Under the pieces are notes generated by a model that was not told the origin of the DNA, searched no databases, and saw nothing but the letters and a program-made list of their open reading frames with translations. From assembly GCA_025617745.1 (NCBI GenBank), contig CM046869.1, positions 12,791,168-12,855,167 of the forward strand: DNA of 64,000 nucleotides, written 5' to 3'. Positions 1 through 10,020 of this stretch are shown one piece after another. The DNA comes from Heliocidaris erythrogramma (lineage: Eukaryota; Echinodermata; Echinoidea; Camarodonta; Echinometridae). Every line of letters begins with the position of its first letter. Positions within the stretch are counted from its first letter, which is position 1. The translations under genes and the position numbers were made by a program.

Positions 1-667
1 TTCCAAATCTGTGCGCGCGTCTATGGCGAAAATAACGTTAAAAAGGGCAAAAACATGCCTCTACATAATTCACTGTAGCTCGTTAAATAGTCCGTTGACC
101 CCAAAATTTTGTATCATCATCAGGTAGGGTATGAATCATAGATATGATTTCATGTATCATTTGACTCTTATAAACATTATGACGTCATTAAAATGGCGCC
201 TGAAGTCAAAATTTCCATTTTTCATGTTTTGACGTCATCACATTTATGCAAATTTTTCTCTAGATTCGTAATTATTGGTCGTTTTTCTCCCAAATTTTGA
301 TATGTTATAGCTGCAACAATTCTCTACCAGACATCTTGCCACCATTATTCATTTTGATGACGTCATCACACTGAAATCTTCAATTAAAGACGACATGTCA
401 AATTTTTCCCTATTTGCGTGTTATGTCTATGGAAGATGATATTTTTTCGAATCATGAATCTACATGACATCGTTCTCTGAGCAGTATCTCAGTTATTTTT
501 GGTCTATTTCCTTCCAGATTTTAATATGTTGTAGCTGAGACTATAAGCTTTTATTAGTAAGCCCTTCAATTTTTGATCAGATGTCGGGATCATGCCCAAT
601 TTTTCAGTACCAAATGGGATTTGAGAATCACGTTTTTCGTTTACGTGTTATCTCTATGGGAAATATT

Positions 668-730
668 TTGGTCTATCGGTAAAGCACATGACTACCATGG
701 TCAAGGTACCTGGTTCGATCCCCGGGGCCG
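668..730 (+). repeat. tRNA-derived segment inside repeat copy A
   Basis: A box-A-like stretch (GGTCTATCGGTAAAGC) and a box-B stretch (GGTTCGATCCCC) are spaced as in a tRNA gene and followed by a T run at 731-753. The equivalent segment in the other copy is at 16842-16910 on the minus strand. No good acceptor stem is visible, so it is a tRNA-derived repeat head, not a tRNA gene. Confidence 0.5.
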
Positions 731-1107
731 ATTTTTTTTTTTTTTTTTTTTTTCTTCTTTACTTGTCATTTTACCATCCTCTACGACTATTATAACATAA
801 ACAATCACAAACCAAGTAATAAAATGCCTTATTTTGCATGTTATGTCTATTGCAAAGTGCTGTGCAGTGGTTTATGTATATCCCTCTGGAAAATCTGTTT
901 CACTGACGTGTATTAAAGCTATCCTACAATATCATTAGTCCTATTAGATATCACAATTTCTCAAAATTGGCTTAGTCAATTATCTTAATTATCTTATTGT
1001 GACGTCATCTAGACGCCATTTTCTACAAATCAACTTATGGTCGTATCTTCATAACGAAATGTGATTTCTCGTTCATATTTGGCATGGTTAAGGTCACTGT
1101 CATTGCA

Positions 1108-1320
1108 GTCATGATCATTACCATTATCCCCATCATTATCATCATTATCATTATCATCATTATATCATCAATCATCTTCAAAATCACCAACACCATAATC
1201 ATCATGAATATCACATCATCAATAATCATCATTATCATCACCATCATTATATCATCATAATCATTATAACCATCATCATTATATTATCATCTTCATCATC
1301 ATCACCATTATCATCATCAC
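1108..1320. repeat. ATC/ATT-rich simple sequence
   Basis: Imperfect trinucleotide tract (ATCATCATT type) inside repeat copy A. The short Met/Ile-rich reading frame across it on the minus strand is an artefact of the repeat. Confidence 0.8.
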
Positions 1321-1614
1321 CGTAATCTTTTTACAATGACCGTTTCACACATTTTGCTACATTCCTGTCCTCAAGAACCATCTCCATTCATGGCATTCTT
1401 GACTTCCTATCTTCAGTTTAGCATTTCCCCATTATTATGATCATCCTGATTACAATCATGATCGTACAAAGTGAAAGACAGATCACCTAATTCGTCATGA
1501 CGAATTAAACTCTAGTTTTTAATTTAATATTCTTTTTTCAAAACCCAAATAAAAGACATAAGAGGAGTTGAATTTTTTATTCTTGCTTTCGCTCTGTTTC
1601 ATGTTATCATAAAA

Positions 1615-3136
1615 TCAACAATATTTTAAATTCACATTATAATTGGGAGGTGATGGACGTTTCTTGTACAACATACGCTGGACAGGAGTGGAGTTATCAG
1701 ATAGCTCTGGAACCTCGGCGTTCGAGCATGTTACTGTGCTTGGTTGAGATGCCCTGACAACGTCGACAGCATCTCTGTTGAAGGGATGTATACCTGTCTT
1801 CCTAAAGGCAGCCTGGAGGTTTTGAGAAGACATTGACTTCAGATACGCTGATGACATCAACCTGGTGATGATGAATTTCGACACCACCTGTCCTGGATTT
1901 GCAGCAAGATAGGAAGCACACTGTATGTTGTAATGTTGCTTCATAGGGCCAAAGCATCCGACGTCCATGGGTTGAAGTAGATGAGACGTGTGAGGCGGTA
2001 AAAGGAAAAGGATGACGTTGTTCCTCCTTGCCTCCTCGATTAGTGGCACACCGATGTGACTCTTGTGCCGTCGTACAGGAGAATGGCATACTCATCAGGA
2101 CCTCTCTTGTGTTCAATACTGGGGAGGAAATGTGTAGAGAAAAACTGCTGGAATACAGCGCTGTTACTCCATCCCGTCTCCGTTGATGTGAATCTACTGC
2201 CAGGTAGACATCCAGCCTTGACGCTTGAAGATACCTCACGTTTGCCTTTAAACACAAAGAAGGGTGGAAGAGCATCGCCGCTTGCATTGCCACAGGCAAG
2301 CAATGTCGTTGTTGATGACCGAGAAGATGTGATGGCCTGAGTGTTCTTCGTGACACTTAAAACGCGTGGAGGTGCATGCTCTGTGTTGAACCCAGACTCA
2401 TCAACATTGTAAATCAGATGTGGCTTGTTGATGAGTCCAGCCTTGATGAGAGTTCTTTGCAGTTCGTCGTAGTATTTTGTCAAACGCTCCTTTGTTGTGC
2501 TCTTGGCTCTGTACATTGTGAGCTTTCGCGGCCGGACAATGCGAAGTTGTCGCCATCTCTTCAGGAATCCACGAAACCACTTAGTGGATAATCTCCTGTT
2601 CTTTCCGGTAACCTCATGGAGTGTCGTTCCAGCTAGCTCAATTACCTGCATGGATAAGAAATAAATAAAAGTAGGAAAAACATTGTTATTATACAATTTT
2701 TTTTACAAATTGGTTATTTAATATGATGTGTTCTCAATTTTTAAATATTAAATTTATAAGTTGAATTACTCATGCAAAAAAAGAGGACATTATTGCGTAA
2801 TTCAAGTTAACTGACTTAAATCATCCATTGAATCCAACTATATATGTTACGAATAAATTTCTAAAGGCCTACCTGTTTACGAGTCAATCCGTAACCGCAA
2901 TCTGCCATGTAGGAAAGGTGATCAACCAATGCTTTCTCCTCTGCCTCCGGGATTGCAGTTGGTGACCCCAGTTTCCTTCCAAATCGACCACTTAGATGTC
3001 CCCTGATTGTCGCTTCTGGGACTCCACATCTCAAAGCTGCTTGACGTATAGACACCCCACTCCCAATCATCCTCCATGCTTCGTCATAGTTTACGTCGCT
3101 ATAAGATCTATTTTTGCGAACGTGTCTCGAATTCAC
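1615..3136 (-). pseudogene. pogo/Tigger-type transposase, one intron, one frameshift
   Basis: Transposase of the pogo group of Tc1/mariner elements. Exon 1 (3136-2873, 88 codons) carries a psq-type helix-turn-helix (SIRQAALRCGVPEATIRGHL) and the start of a CENP-B-type second DNA-binding domain. An intron at 2646-2872 (GT..AG) joins LTRKQ to VIELAG in frame. Exon 2 holds the rest of the DNA-binding region and the DDE domain, with first Asp in YNVDESGF and second in LLYDG. At about 2066-2070 one base is missing, so this frame ends at 2040. The alternate frame (2049-1615) continues with the conserved LLPPHTSH and third Asp in LLQPMDVG. About 435 residues in total, near full length for the family, but broken. 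Terminal inverted repeats were not found. Strand, family and frameshift are read directly; inactivity is inferred. Confidence 0.85.
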
Positions 3137-3236
3137 CTACAAGAAAGATGAAGAATAATTCATCAAAATAATACTACGAAGGTATAATGGAAAATCGATA
3201 TAAGTTTAAGCCATTTTATAATGGGGGATATTGCCC

Positions 3237-3665
3237 AAAAGACCGTAGTTCATATCATCATCACAGTTTAATAATCATATTAATCTCTTATCCTCTTTAT
3301 CAACATGCAATCCCATTAACACTAATTATCTTATCTTAGGCTCCCGATTTATTTCTAGAATTCTTCCACTTCTTTCCTCTCATCCTCATCATTTCCATTT
3401 GTCTTCCGCCAATATTCATCATTATCACCATTATTAACATAACCATGAGAGACATCATCTTCATCATTATTTTCAAGATCAACATTATTAACTTCGTATC
3501 ATAATTATCATCATTATGGGCGCATTCTTGAACATCATTCTTCATTCTTCATTCTTCATTCTTGGATTGATACCATAATCATCATTTGTGGGAGACTTCT
3601 TCATCTTCATCATCATTAAACATCACCATAATCAATATTTTCATCATCTTCTCTCATATCGACAT
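3237..3665. repeat. ATC/ATT-rich simple sequence
   Basis: Imperfect trinucleotide-rich tract with a short CATTCTT tandem repeat at 3536-3562. No gene is seen; small reading frames here are low-complexity artefacts. Confidence 0.65.
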
Positions 3666-3825
3666 TTTCGTCAACACTTCGTCAACATTCTTAGTTTCAT
3701 TTTTATTTATCGTAAGTTCTTTTACGGCAACAGTATGACGTCATCGTACGGAATTTCCCGTCGTGTTTTGAGACAGACTAGACGGCTAGATTCAGTATTA
3801 TGACGCCATATGGTGGGGACACGGG

Positions 3826-3990
3826 CAAGGCCGTACGCAGCAGGGGGGGCAGGGGGGGGGCAGTTGCCCCCCCCCCCCCAGAAATTTCAAAATCATACTT
3901 TTTTTTAATCGGGTTTTAGACTTTTAAATGATCCAATATTGAAAGCGATCATCTTGCCCCCCCAGGAAAAAATTTCTGCGTACGGCCTTG
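3826..3990. mobile_element. hAT-type MITE with 8-bp target duplication
   Basis: The element starts CAAGGCCGTACGCAG and ends CTGCGTACGGCCTTG, a perfect 15-bp terminal inverted repeat. It is flanked on both sides by GACACGGG (3818-3825 and 3991-3998). Eight-base target duplications and CA..TG termini are typical of hAT elements. The 165-bp interior holds G and C runs (3842-3881, 3955-3962) and has no coding capacity. Confidence 0.85.
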
Positions 3991-3998
3991 GACACGGG

Positions 3999-4837
3999 AA
4001 ACATCAAGCAAGAAAAACGGTATTTTTATGCTTTTAATGACATTCTTTTAAAACATTAAGGAAAAAATCATGAAGTATAGATGTCTAAGAACGACGAACT
4101 TACGATTTTTCTCCTCATTATGGCTGTTAAAGTGAAACTTGCAGTGGTAGAATCCTTCTTCTTGGTCCCATGTTATGTGGAGCGCGAAAAACATTGTATA
4201 TTCATGGTACATTCATAGTATTTTCATCTTGACAATGGGTAATGCGGTAAATTCATGGTACTTTCACAGTAATACCGTCCCAATTTACTGCGGTATTACC
4301 ATGGTATTACCATAGTACTTTTTTGTAAGGGATACAAAGACAGTAGCGCTTCATTGCATTACGCGTACGCATACGATACGCGCGCGCGCATTGCTCATAG
4401 ACTCTGCACTCTATATTTGCTTGCTAACGAACGAGTGGTTTTCTCAACCACGATATCGCCATCAATTCTGGCTGTTATTGCCAATTACTGAATTATACTG
4501 TGTCAGTTTAAACAATATTTCCTTCTTTTTTTTTTTGCATGAAATTAGATATTCTATTCTATCATCCTAAAATGTTAGAAGGAAGTATTTCTCAAAATTT
4601 TGCTGATTATATTGGTGTTTTTACCTCTTCAACTTAGAGGTTGTGACCACCGCCAAAATTGGCTCAGGTCTCACAGTGATGGTTCCATGAGTGCCGTGAG
4701 CCAGCTTCTCTCAACTCCTCTTCACCATAGCTTTAGAGTATTAAAACCCGATGTTTTACCCTAGAACTGCAAAATATTGAAAACAAAATTCAAAATATTA
4801 ATTTTAATGTTAAACGGTAGGTTCATTATTGTCTGAA
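3999..4837. other. Intergenic sequence, no gene seen
   Basis: Holds a short run of diverged repeats of the TTCATGGTAC / GGTATTACC type (4199-4320) and a T run at 4528-4537. I see no reading frame, RNA gene or intact transposon here. Confidence 0.4.
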
Positions 4838-5183
4838 CTCCCCGAAAAAGCCTTCCCTGTGCAAGTAAACCCGGAAGTGTCCCATAATTTCTGGGATATG
4901 CCATCGACTCACTGTCACATGATTTTCAGATCCACTGTATGTTAAGACAAGACTGCTTTACAAGCGAATCGTGCACCTACACGTACATGTATTCAGAATG
5001 GGCGTCTTCAGCACTGTATGCCGAAGATGCCCGGTCAGAATGTGTGCGCGGCCCACTCGTAGCGGGCTTGTCTAACATACGGTGGATCTGAAAATTGTGT
5101 GAGTGACGGTGAGTCGATGACATATCCCAGAAATTACAGGACACTTCCAGGTCTACCAGAGCAGCGAAGGCTTTTTCAGGGAG
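4838..5183. mobile_element. Fold-back element with about 110-bp imperfect arms
   Basis: The left arm begins CTCCCCGAAAAAGCCTTC and the right arm ends GAAGGCTTTTTCAGGGAG. Blocks such as TTCTGGGATATG, CATCGACTCAC and ATTTTCAGATCCAC in the left arm recur as reverse complements in the right arm, interrupted by small indels. No coding capacity. MITE-like, family unknown. Confidence 0.7.
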
Positions 5184-5288
5184 ATATATATATATATTAC
5201 ATACTCTATATAGATACGAATAAGTGATTGGTCTAAATGCTATCACGTGACTAGAGCTACAAGGATCGCCAACGTTATATTTTGGTTT

Positions 5289-5338
5289 TGACGTCACCTT
5301 GGTCAATATAACGCGTTATATTGACCGAGGTGACGTCA
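5289..5338. promoter_or_regulatory. 50-bp near-perfect palindrome with CRE-like sites at both ends
   Basis: Two 25-base arms meet at ACGCGT with only one mismatched pair. Each arm carries a TGACGTCA octamer (the CREB/ATF core) at its outer end and TTGGTCAATATAACG / its complement inside. It lies about 200 bp upstream of the recombinase start at 5534. It could be a regulatory palindrome, a recombination site of the Crypton, or the relic of a MITE; the sequence alone does not decide. Confidence 0.5.
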
Positions 5339-5533
5339 CTATAGTGTGCAGCGCTAGCCTAGCCTACAGTGTATATGTACTGTAGCTAGCGCTGTAATTT
5401 TTTTTTACAGCGCGCAGCGCAGCGCAGACGTCGAGCTAGCTAGCTAGCTCGAGTATTGTAGTCGCGATTTAATCAATCTCGCCCGCGAATTTAAAACTTT
5501 ATTAGTTCGAACTATAGAGTATAGTCTACAGTC

Positions 5534-6880
5534 ATGGCGGCTTCCCCCGCTAGTCGGTTTCAGTCCCTCGACGAGGAGGAATTGGATAGAATAATCGACG
5601 AGAAGGACTCCCGTTGTACAAAAGCAGTAGTGAATTCATCCGTTAAAATATTTCGCCAGTATTGCGAGGCAAAGGGATCATCAATTACAGATATTGAAGA
5701 TTTTACAGCACCGGAGCTCAACAAGTTTCTTCGCACATTCTACGCCGAGGTAAGGAGAACGAACGGTGAACTTTACGCTAAAAGATCGATGATAACGCTG
5801 CGATACGGACTCCAAAAACATTTCAACAGAGTTAGGTCATTTGACATTGTGAATAATGCACAATTTAAACAAGCTAATGAAATGTTTCATGCTATGCTAG
5901 TGCAACTAAAACTAGCTGGCAAGGGATCTGTCACTCACAAAGATCCCATTTCTAGGGAAGACTTTGTGAAAATAAAATCCTCTTCAGTGTTAGATGTGAA
6001 CACACCGCAGGGACTTCAAAACAAAGTCTTTGTTGACATCATGCTTCATCTATGCAATAGAGGCAGGGAAAATTTGCGCAACCTCGCTAAAACAGACTTT
6101 GCAATTAGTTCAGATTCTTCAAATCAGAGGTTCGTCTACTTTGCTTGTGATAAACTAACGAAAAATCATCGTGGAGAGTCCCTTGATGACTTGCGTAGTC
6201 AGTCCGGAAGAATGTATGAAACTCAACGAGCAGATTGCCCTGTAGCATCATACTGTAAGTACATTTCTCATCTCAATCCCGCTAATGATGCATTTTGGCA
6301 GCGTCCTAAGACAGTTGCTCAAGGTGATGAACAGGTGTGGTACAATAATGTACCTGTAGGGAAAAATACGCTTGGAACAAAAATGCAGGTAATCTCTCGA
6401 GAGGCAAAAACATCGAGAATCTACACCAATCACTGTCTTAGGGCTACTACAATTCATACTCTTGACGAGGAAGGATTTGCAGCAAGACACATCATGACTG
6501 TTTCAGGGCATAAGTCAGAGAGCAGTATCAAGCACTACGCCCATGTTGAAGAGTCAAAAAAACGAAAAATGAGTCTGTGCCTGTCGGATAAATTCAAAAC
6601 AGATGAAAGTAGCAGTAACACTGCAGCTACTAGTACTACTAGGCCTACACGTACGCCTATGACCACATGCAGTTCGGCTATGCCTAGACCTGCTACAGTT
6701 ATGCCTCTTGTCTGCGCTAGTCCAGGTCCAGATCCAGGACCCAGTTCTTCTCAGTCGGCTTCACCTCATCAGTCACCGCAAAGTCAGACTCTAAATGTTG
6801 TATCGAACAAACTGGACGTTGACAGGAGCAAGAAACATGTGTACAATTTCCACAATTGTACTGTCAACATTTATAATTAG
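5534..6880 (+). CDS. Crypton-type tyrosine recombinase, intact 448-residue frame
   Basis: Single-exon gene of the DUF3504/Crypton tyrosine-recombinase group, which also gave rise to host genes such as KIAA1958 and QRICH1. The core-binding, SAM-like part is about residues 15-130. The catalytic part follows with all expected residues: an Arg in LHLCNRGREN (R176 or R178), a hairpin Lys near DKLTK (207-210), HCLR (H300, R303), GHKSESSIKHY (H326) and the nucleophile Tyr335. The tail after residue 355 is rich in Ser, Thr and Pro and probably disordered. The start ATG (AGTCATGG) follows a CpG-rich stretch with GCGCAGCGCAGCGCAG and repeated AGCT. No stop or frameshift breaks the frame, so it is either a recent transposon copy or a domesticated gene. 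Cryptons lack terminal inverted repeats, so I cannot define the ends. Confidence 0.8.
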   Translation: MAASPASRFQSLDEEELDRIIDEKDSRCTKAVVNSSVKIFRQYCEAKGSSITDIEDFTAPELNKFLRTFYAEVRRTNGELYAKRSMITLRYGLQKHFNRVRSFDIVNNAQFKQANEMFHAMLVQLKLAGKGSVTHKDPISREDFVKIKSSSVLDVNTPQGLQNKVFVDIMLHLCNRGRENLRNLAKTDFAISSDSSNQRFVYFACDKLTKNHRGESLDDLRSQSGRMYETQRADCPVASYCKYISHLNPANDAFWQRPKTVAQGDEQVWYNNVPVGKNTLGTKMQVISREAKTSRIYTNHCLRATTIHTLDEEGFAARHIMTVSGHKSESSIKHYAHVEESKKRKMSLCLSDKFKTDESSSNTAATSTTRPTRTPMTTCSSAMPRPATVMPLVCASPGPDPGPSSSQSASPHQSPQSQTLNVVSNKLDVDRSKKHVYNFHNCTVNIYN

Positions 6881-7009
6881 CCTAAATACAAACAATCCAA
6901 CCGAACTAGGCTATGTACATATGTTCTCCTTGTGGACTAATTATAGCATTATTTGTTTCAACGGTTTCAAGTTTTCAAGTTGTAACTTTAGTTTGAAGTT
7001 TTGAACATG

Positions 7010-7082
7010 ACGTTTCAAGTGTGTTGTTGCATCTACTTTGATAAGCAGGAGTCTCTTCTCAGTTTATCAAGAATATTAAGAG
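7010..7082 (+). promoter_or_regulatory. Possible noncoding first exon of CCDC180
   Basis: A strong donor (AAGAG|GTAAGTA) sits at 7083. The first coding exon has a good acceptor (TCATCTCCTTCAG) ending at 7476, twelve bases before the start codon. This implies an upstream noncoding exon, and this one is the nearest with a consensus donor. Its 5' end is a guess. Confidence 0.3.
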
Positions 7083-7179
7083 GTAAGTAAATTTCAGTAT
7101 TTCGATAAAGATTAGATCTAGATCTAGATCTACAGATCTAGATATTCTGATGGTGTATCTATATAGACTATGTAATATA

Positions 7180-7362
7180 ACAGATATTGCCTGGTGTATC
7201 GCTTTAATATAACACTTCACCTTCCGAAGTTATATTTTCCCCTCGGGACAATATTTTCCCTCAGCGCTGCGCGCTTCGGGGAAAATATAATCCCTTGGGG
7301 AAAATATAACTTCGTCGGGGAAATGAAATGTTATATTAAACCTCTAGGCAGGCAATATCTGT
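7180..7362. mobile_element. Fold-back element with CAGATATTGCCTG ends
   Basis: Arms begin ACAGATATTGCCTGG and end with its complement, GGCAGGCAATATCTGT. Inner blocks TTTAATATAACA, CGAAGTTATATTTTCCCC and their complements also pair. The centre is a GCGCTGCGCGC stretch at 7264-7274. No coding capacity. It lies in the presumed 5' intron of CCDC180. Confidence 0.7.
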
Positions 7363-7488
7363 ATAATAATATTGTGATAGGGTAGTAGATTTATAGTAAA
7401 TATAGACCCTGGACCTAGTCACGTTTAAATCTGTAATGTAGTCTCTGTAAATTTCCTTTTCTATCATCTCCTTCAGTCTGAAATAAAA

Positions 7489-8869
7489 ATGATGGCAGAG
7501 ACCAAAACTGTACGTGTCGTTCCCTCCGGACACATCTACAAGCAGATATTTGATGCTCAAGTAAGTCATACAGATGATGCAATTTCTCTTTAAATATTTC
7601 TTGAAAAGCTATGGAAAAATGTGCTATTTGTAACTCTTGTGTCCGTTCAGTAGGAAAAAGCAAATAAAGGAATTATAACGTACAATGTACACATCAAAAC
7701 TGTACATGTAGACAAGGTGGTATAATATATCACCCACAGTTAAATGATTTATATTATATTATTATTATTATCACCATTATTATTTACCAACTGGTATGTT
7801 TGCAATATATTGCAACCAAAGTATTATACCCATGTTACTGTTTCATAAAACCATCATTTGCATGAAAAAAAAGCATGATTCTTAGTTTCAAGGTATCAGT
7901 AGGATGTTTTGAAAGTATGATCCTTTCAGAAATAATAGTTTTTGCAGAAGTTGAGCTACTGCTCCTTACATTCAGTAAATTTGGTTGAGGTTTCATAATT
8001 TTCATAATTTTCACATATATGCCGAAGTAACACTTTTATAAAGCATGTCATGTACACACAGGGTTTCCACTATTGCATTTCACCCTTGGTGCTAATACCA
8101 ATGTGGGGGATTTCATAAAAGAAAAATACCAAGGTCAAATTCTCTCCTTGACAAGGATATTAATGGATATGTCGTCAATGCATACTTTCTACACACAAGA
8201 TTGCTTTGATACTCCCATATCACTTCCTGTGATGCTGCAGGACCATATTTTACTCAATTTGGATCAAAGGTTTAACAATTTCCTGCCTGACAGAAGCCTT
8301 CAATTCTTTACTACTCTGCATTTGTTAAACTTTTTCTAATAGGTACAATTAGTTAAGACTTTGGAGCAGAATGAACACCCTCGTCAGCAGTCTGAGCCCA
8401 CGACCTCATCCATTCCGCTGGTCCATGAGAACCGGGTGGAGATGGGCAAGAGTCTGCTGCCCTCTAGAGACATCGATTGGATGGAGAGTTTGCCGAACAA
8501 CCAACAGACGGAAAACCCTGTCCTTTACAAGTGAGTAGTTCTCAGTTATGGTTTTAAAGGTAGTATATATTGAAAAGCATATTTTGCAAAAGTGAAATAA
8601 TTTCACAAAATGATCTTATATGGGACCTTTCAAGAGGGAAAAGGGAAAAGAGGTCGCACAGCATAAAGAAAAAAAAACAATTCCTCTAGCAAGGCAGCAA
8701 GTCCAAAGATTATGGAGAATAGAAGAATACAATTGAGTGCATAAAACCTCTAAGTCAGTGCTCAACCTTGTAGTAGTATTGAATTTCTAAGTTTCCACAT
8801 TTTACAATTCTCCCTCTCCAAGGGTATCTATTATTATTATTTTTGTCTCTATGATTCTCTCTCTCTCCC

Positions 8870-8900
<31 letters not shown>

Positions 8901-10020
8901 ATCTCTTTGTATATGTTACACCTAGTCAGTGACAAAGTTCTTATGAATTAGTAATTAATGTGTTTTTATTTTGTATTTAACAAGGTATTATAATTCATAC
9001 ATTCAGTGCAGTACAACCTTTGGACTAAAATTTTTAAATCGCTTTTTCTTTCTCCCCATGTCTGTTTTTATTTTTCTATTGTATCTCCGGTCCTATTGTA
9101 GTGAAAATCGACCAAAACAACTCAATGAAATGCCTTTATTTGTGTTTTTATCCAGGCATTCCGTTGAGAGCGCTGAAAGAAGAGCCAAGGAACCCAGATC
9201 AGTTGTCGCAGCTCGAGAAGTCAGAGGACTAGCTGATACTATTGGTAAATTCTTGTTTTGTAAACTATCCTCTTTCCTTCAGCATATTTATCCTTTTCCA
9301 TCATGTTTTGGGTCTGTCTTCCGTTGACTTTTTTTACTTTGTTTGTTTTTATCCGTCTCAGTGTCTCCTCACCATGCATCAAGACCTTCCCTTCATACTT
9401 ATTTTTTGCTTTCCCTTTTTTTTTTTTTTTAACTTGACTTCATCCTCACTTCTCTGAGACATTATTTTAATCAGCATTCACACTCTAAGTAGCAATAACT
9501 CTTTAACTTTACAATAATGTATACATCTACTTGTCTATTTCATTAAATTTGTTGACCCATCTCAAAGTTTGTATGGTTAAATCAGAAACTTTTGTGTTAA
9601 AAATCTGTAGGGAATTCCATAAGTGTTAAGCAGATTTTAAAAGCTTTCATTCCACATAATAGTTGAATCATAACCCTGAATTGCCAATATTGAACGTTTT
9701 GTTTTTGTTGTTGCTGCTGTTGTTTTGTTTTTGTTTGTTTGTTTGTTTGATTTAGTGACCATTTTTAGCAGTTCACAAAAGTTTCCGGTTTAACTTCAGT
9801 ATATATGCAGTTTCCCTTCACAGTTCTTACATCAAAAGTCCCCCTTCTCAACATTTGATAAAACATTTTTCATAATACCTCTGTTTATTTTTTTACTTTT
9901 CGATGTACAGAAGCGGAGAAGCTTGGATCCGACATCATAGAGAGACTAGCAGAGAGTAGGAGAGTAAGACATGATGAAGCTACCGAAGATCTACATCATG
10001 AATTCACCATCATCTCAAAT
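7489..10020 (+). CDS. CCDC180: CCDC180 exons 1-4 (residues 1-153)
   Basis: Exon 1 encodes the short conserved N terminus with VVPSGHIYKQIFDAQ. Exon 2 continues VQLVKTLEQ and ends in the conserved SLPNNQQTENPVLY. Exon 3 carries EVRGLADTI, one of the strongest family signatures. Exon 4 is charged and helical. The introns hold T-rich sequence, a TC/C microsatellite at 8862-8900 and a GTTT repeat near 9722-9750. The second intron shows nothing else recognisable. Confidence 0.9.

Larger units (their letters stand above)
1..1520 (-). mobile_element. Large dispersed repeat, copy A (cut by window start)
   Basis: This stretch matches, in reverse complement, 16014-17545. Shared landmarks are the tRNA-like segment with a homopolymer run, the ATC/GAT simple-sequence block, the TGACGTCA-rich part near the window start and the terminal palindrome AATTCGTCATGACGAATT (here 1489-1506). 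No coding capacity is seen; the short reading frames lie in the ATC block. It appears to be a non-autonomous element of about 2 kb, of which roughly 1.5 kb is in the window. The family is not recognised by name. Confidence 0.6.

Noticed and set aside
1035..1247. Met/Ile-rich small protein on the minus strand
   Set aside because: It is translation of an ATC/ATT microsatellite. The same holds for 16260-16494 and 23504-23764.
7110..7145. AGATCT-repeat as a regulatory array
   Set aside because: It is a short run of a palindromic hexamer with no further context; too little to support a function.
5534..7560. Crypton recombinase fused to CCDC180
   Set aside because: The recombinase has its own stop at 6878-6880, and CCDC180 starts with its own ATG at the position expected from the family.
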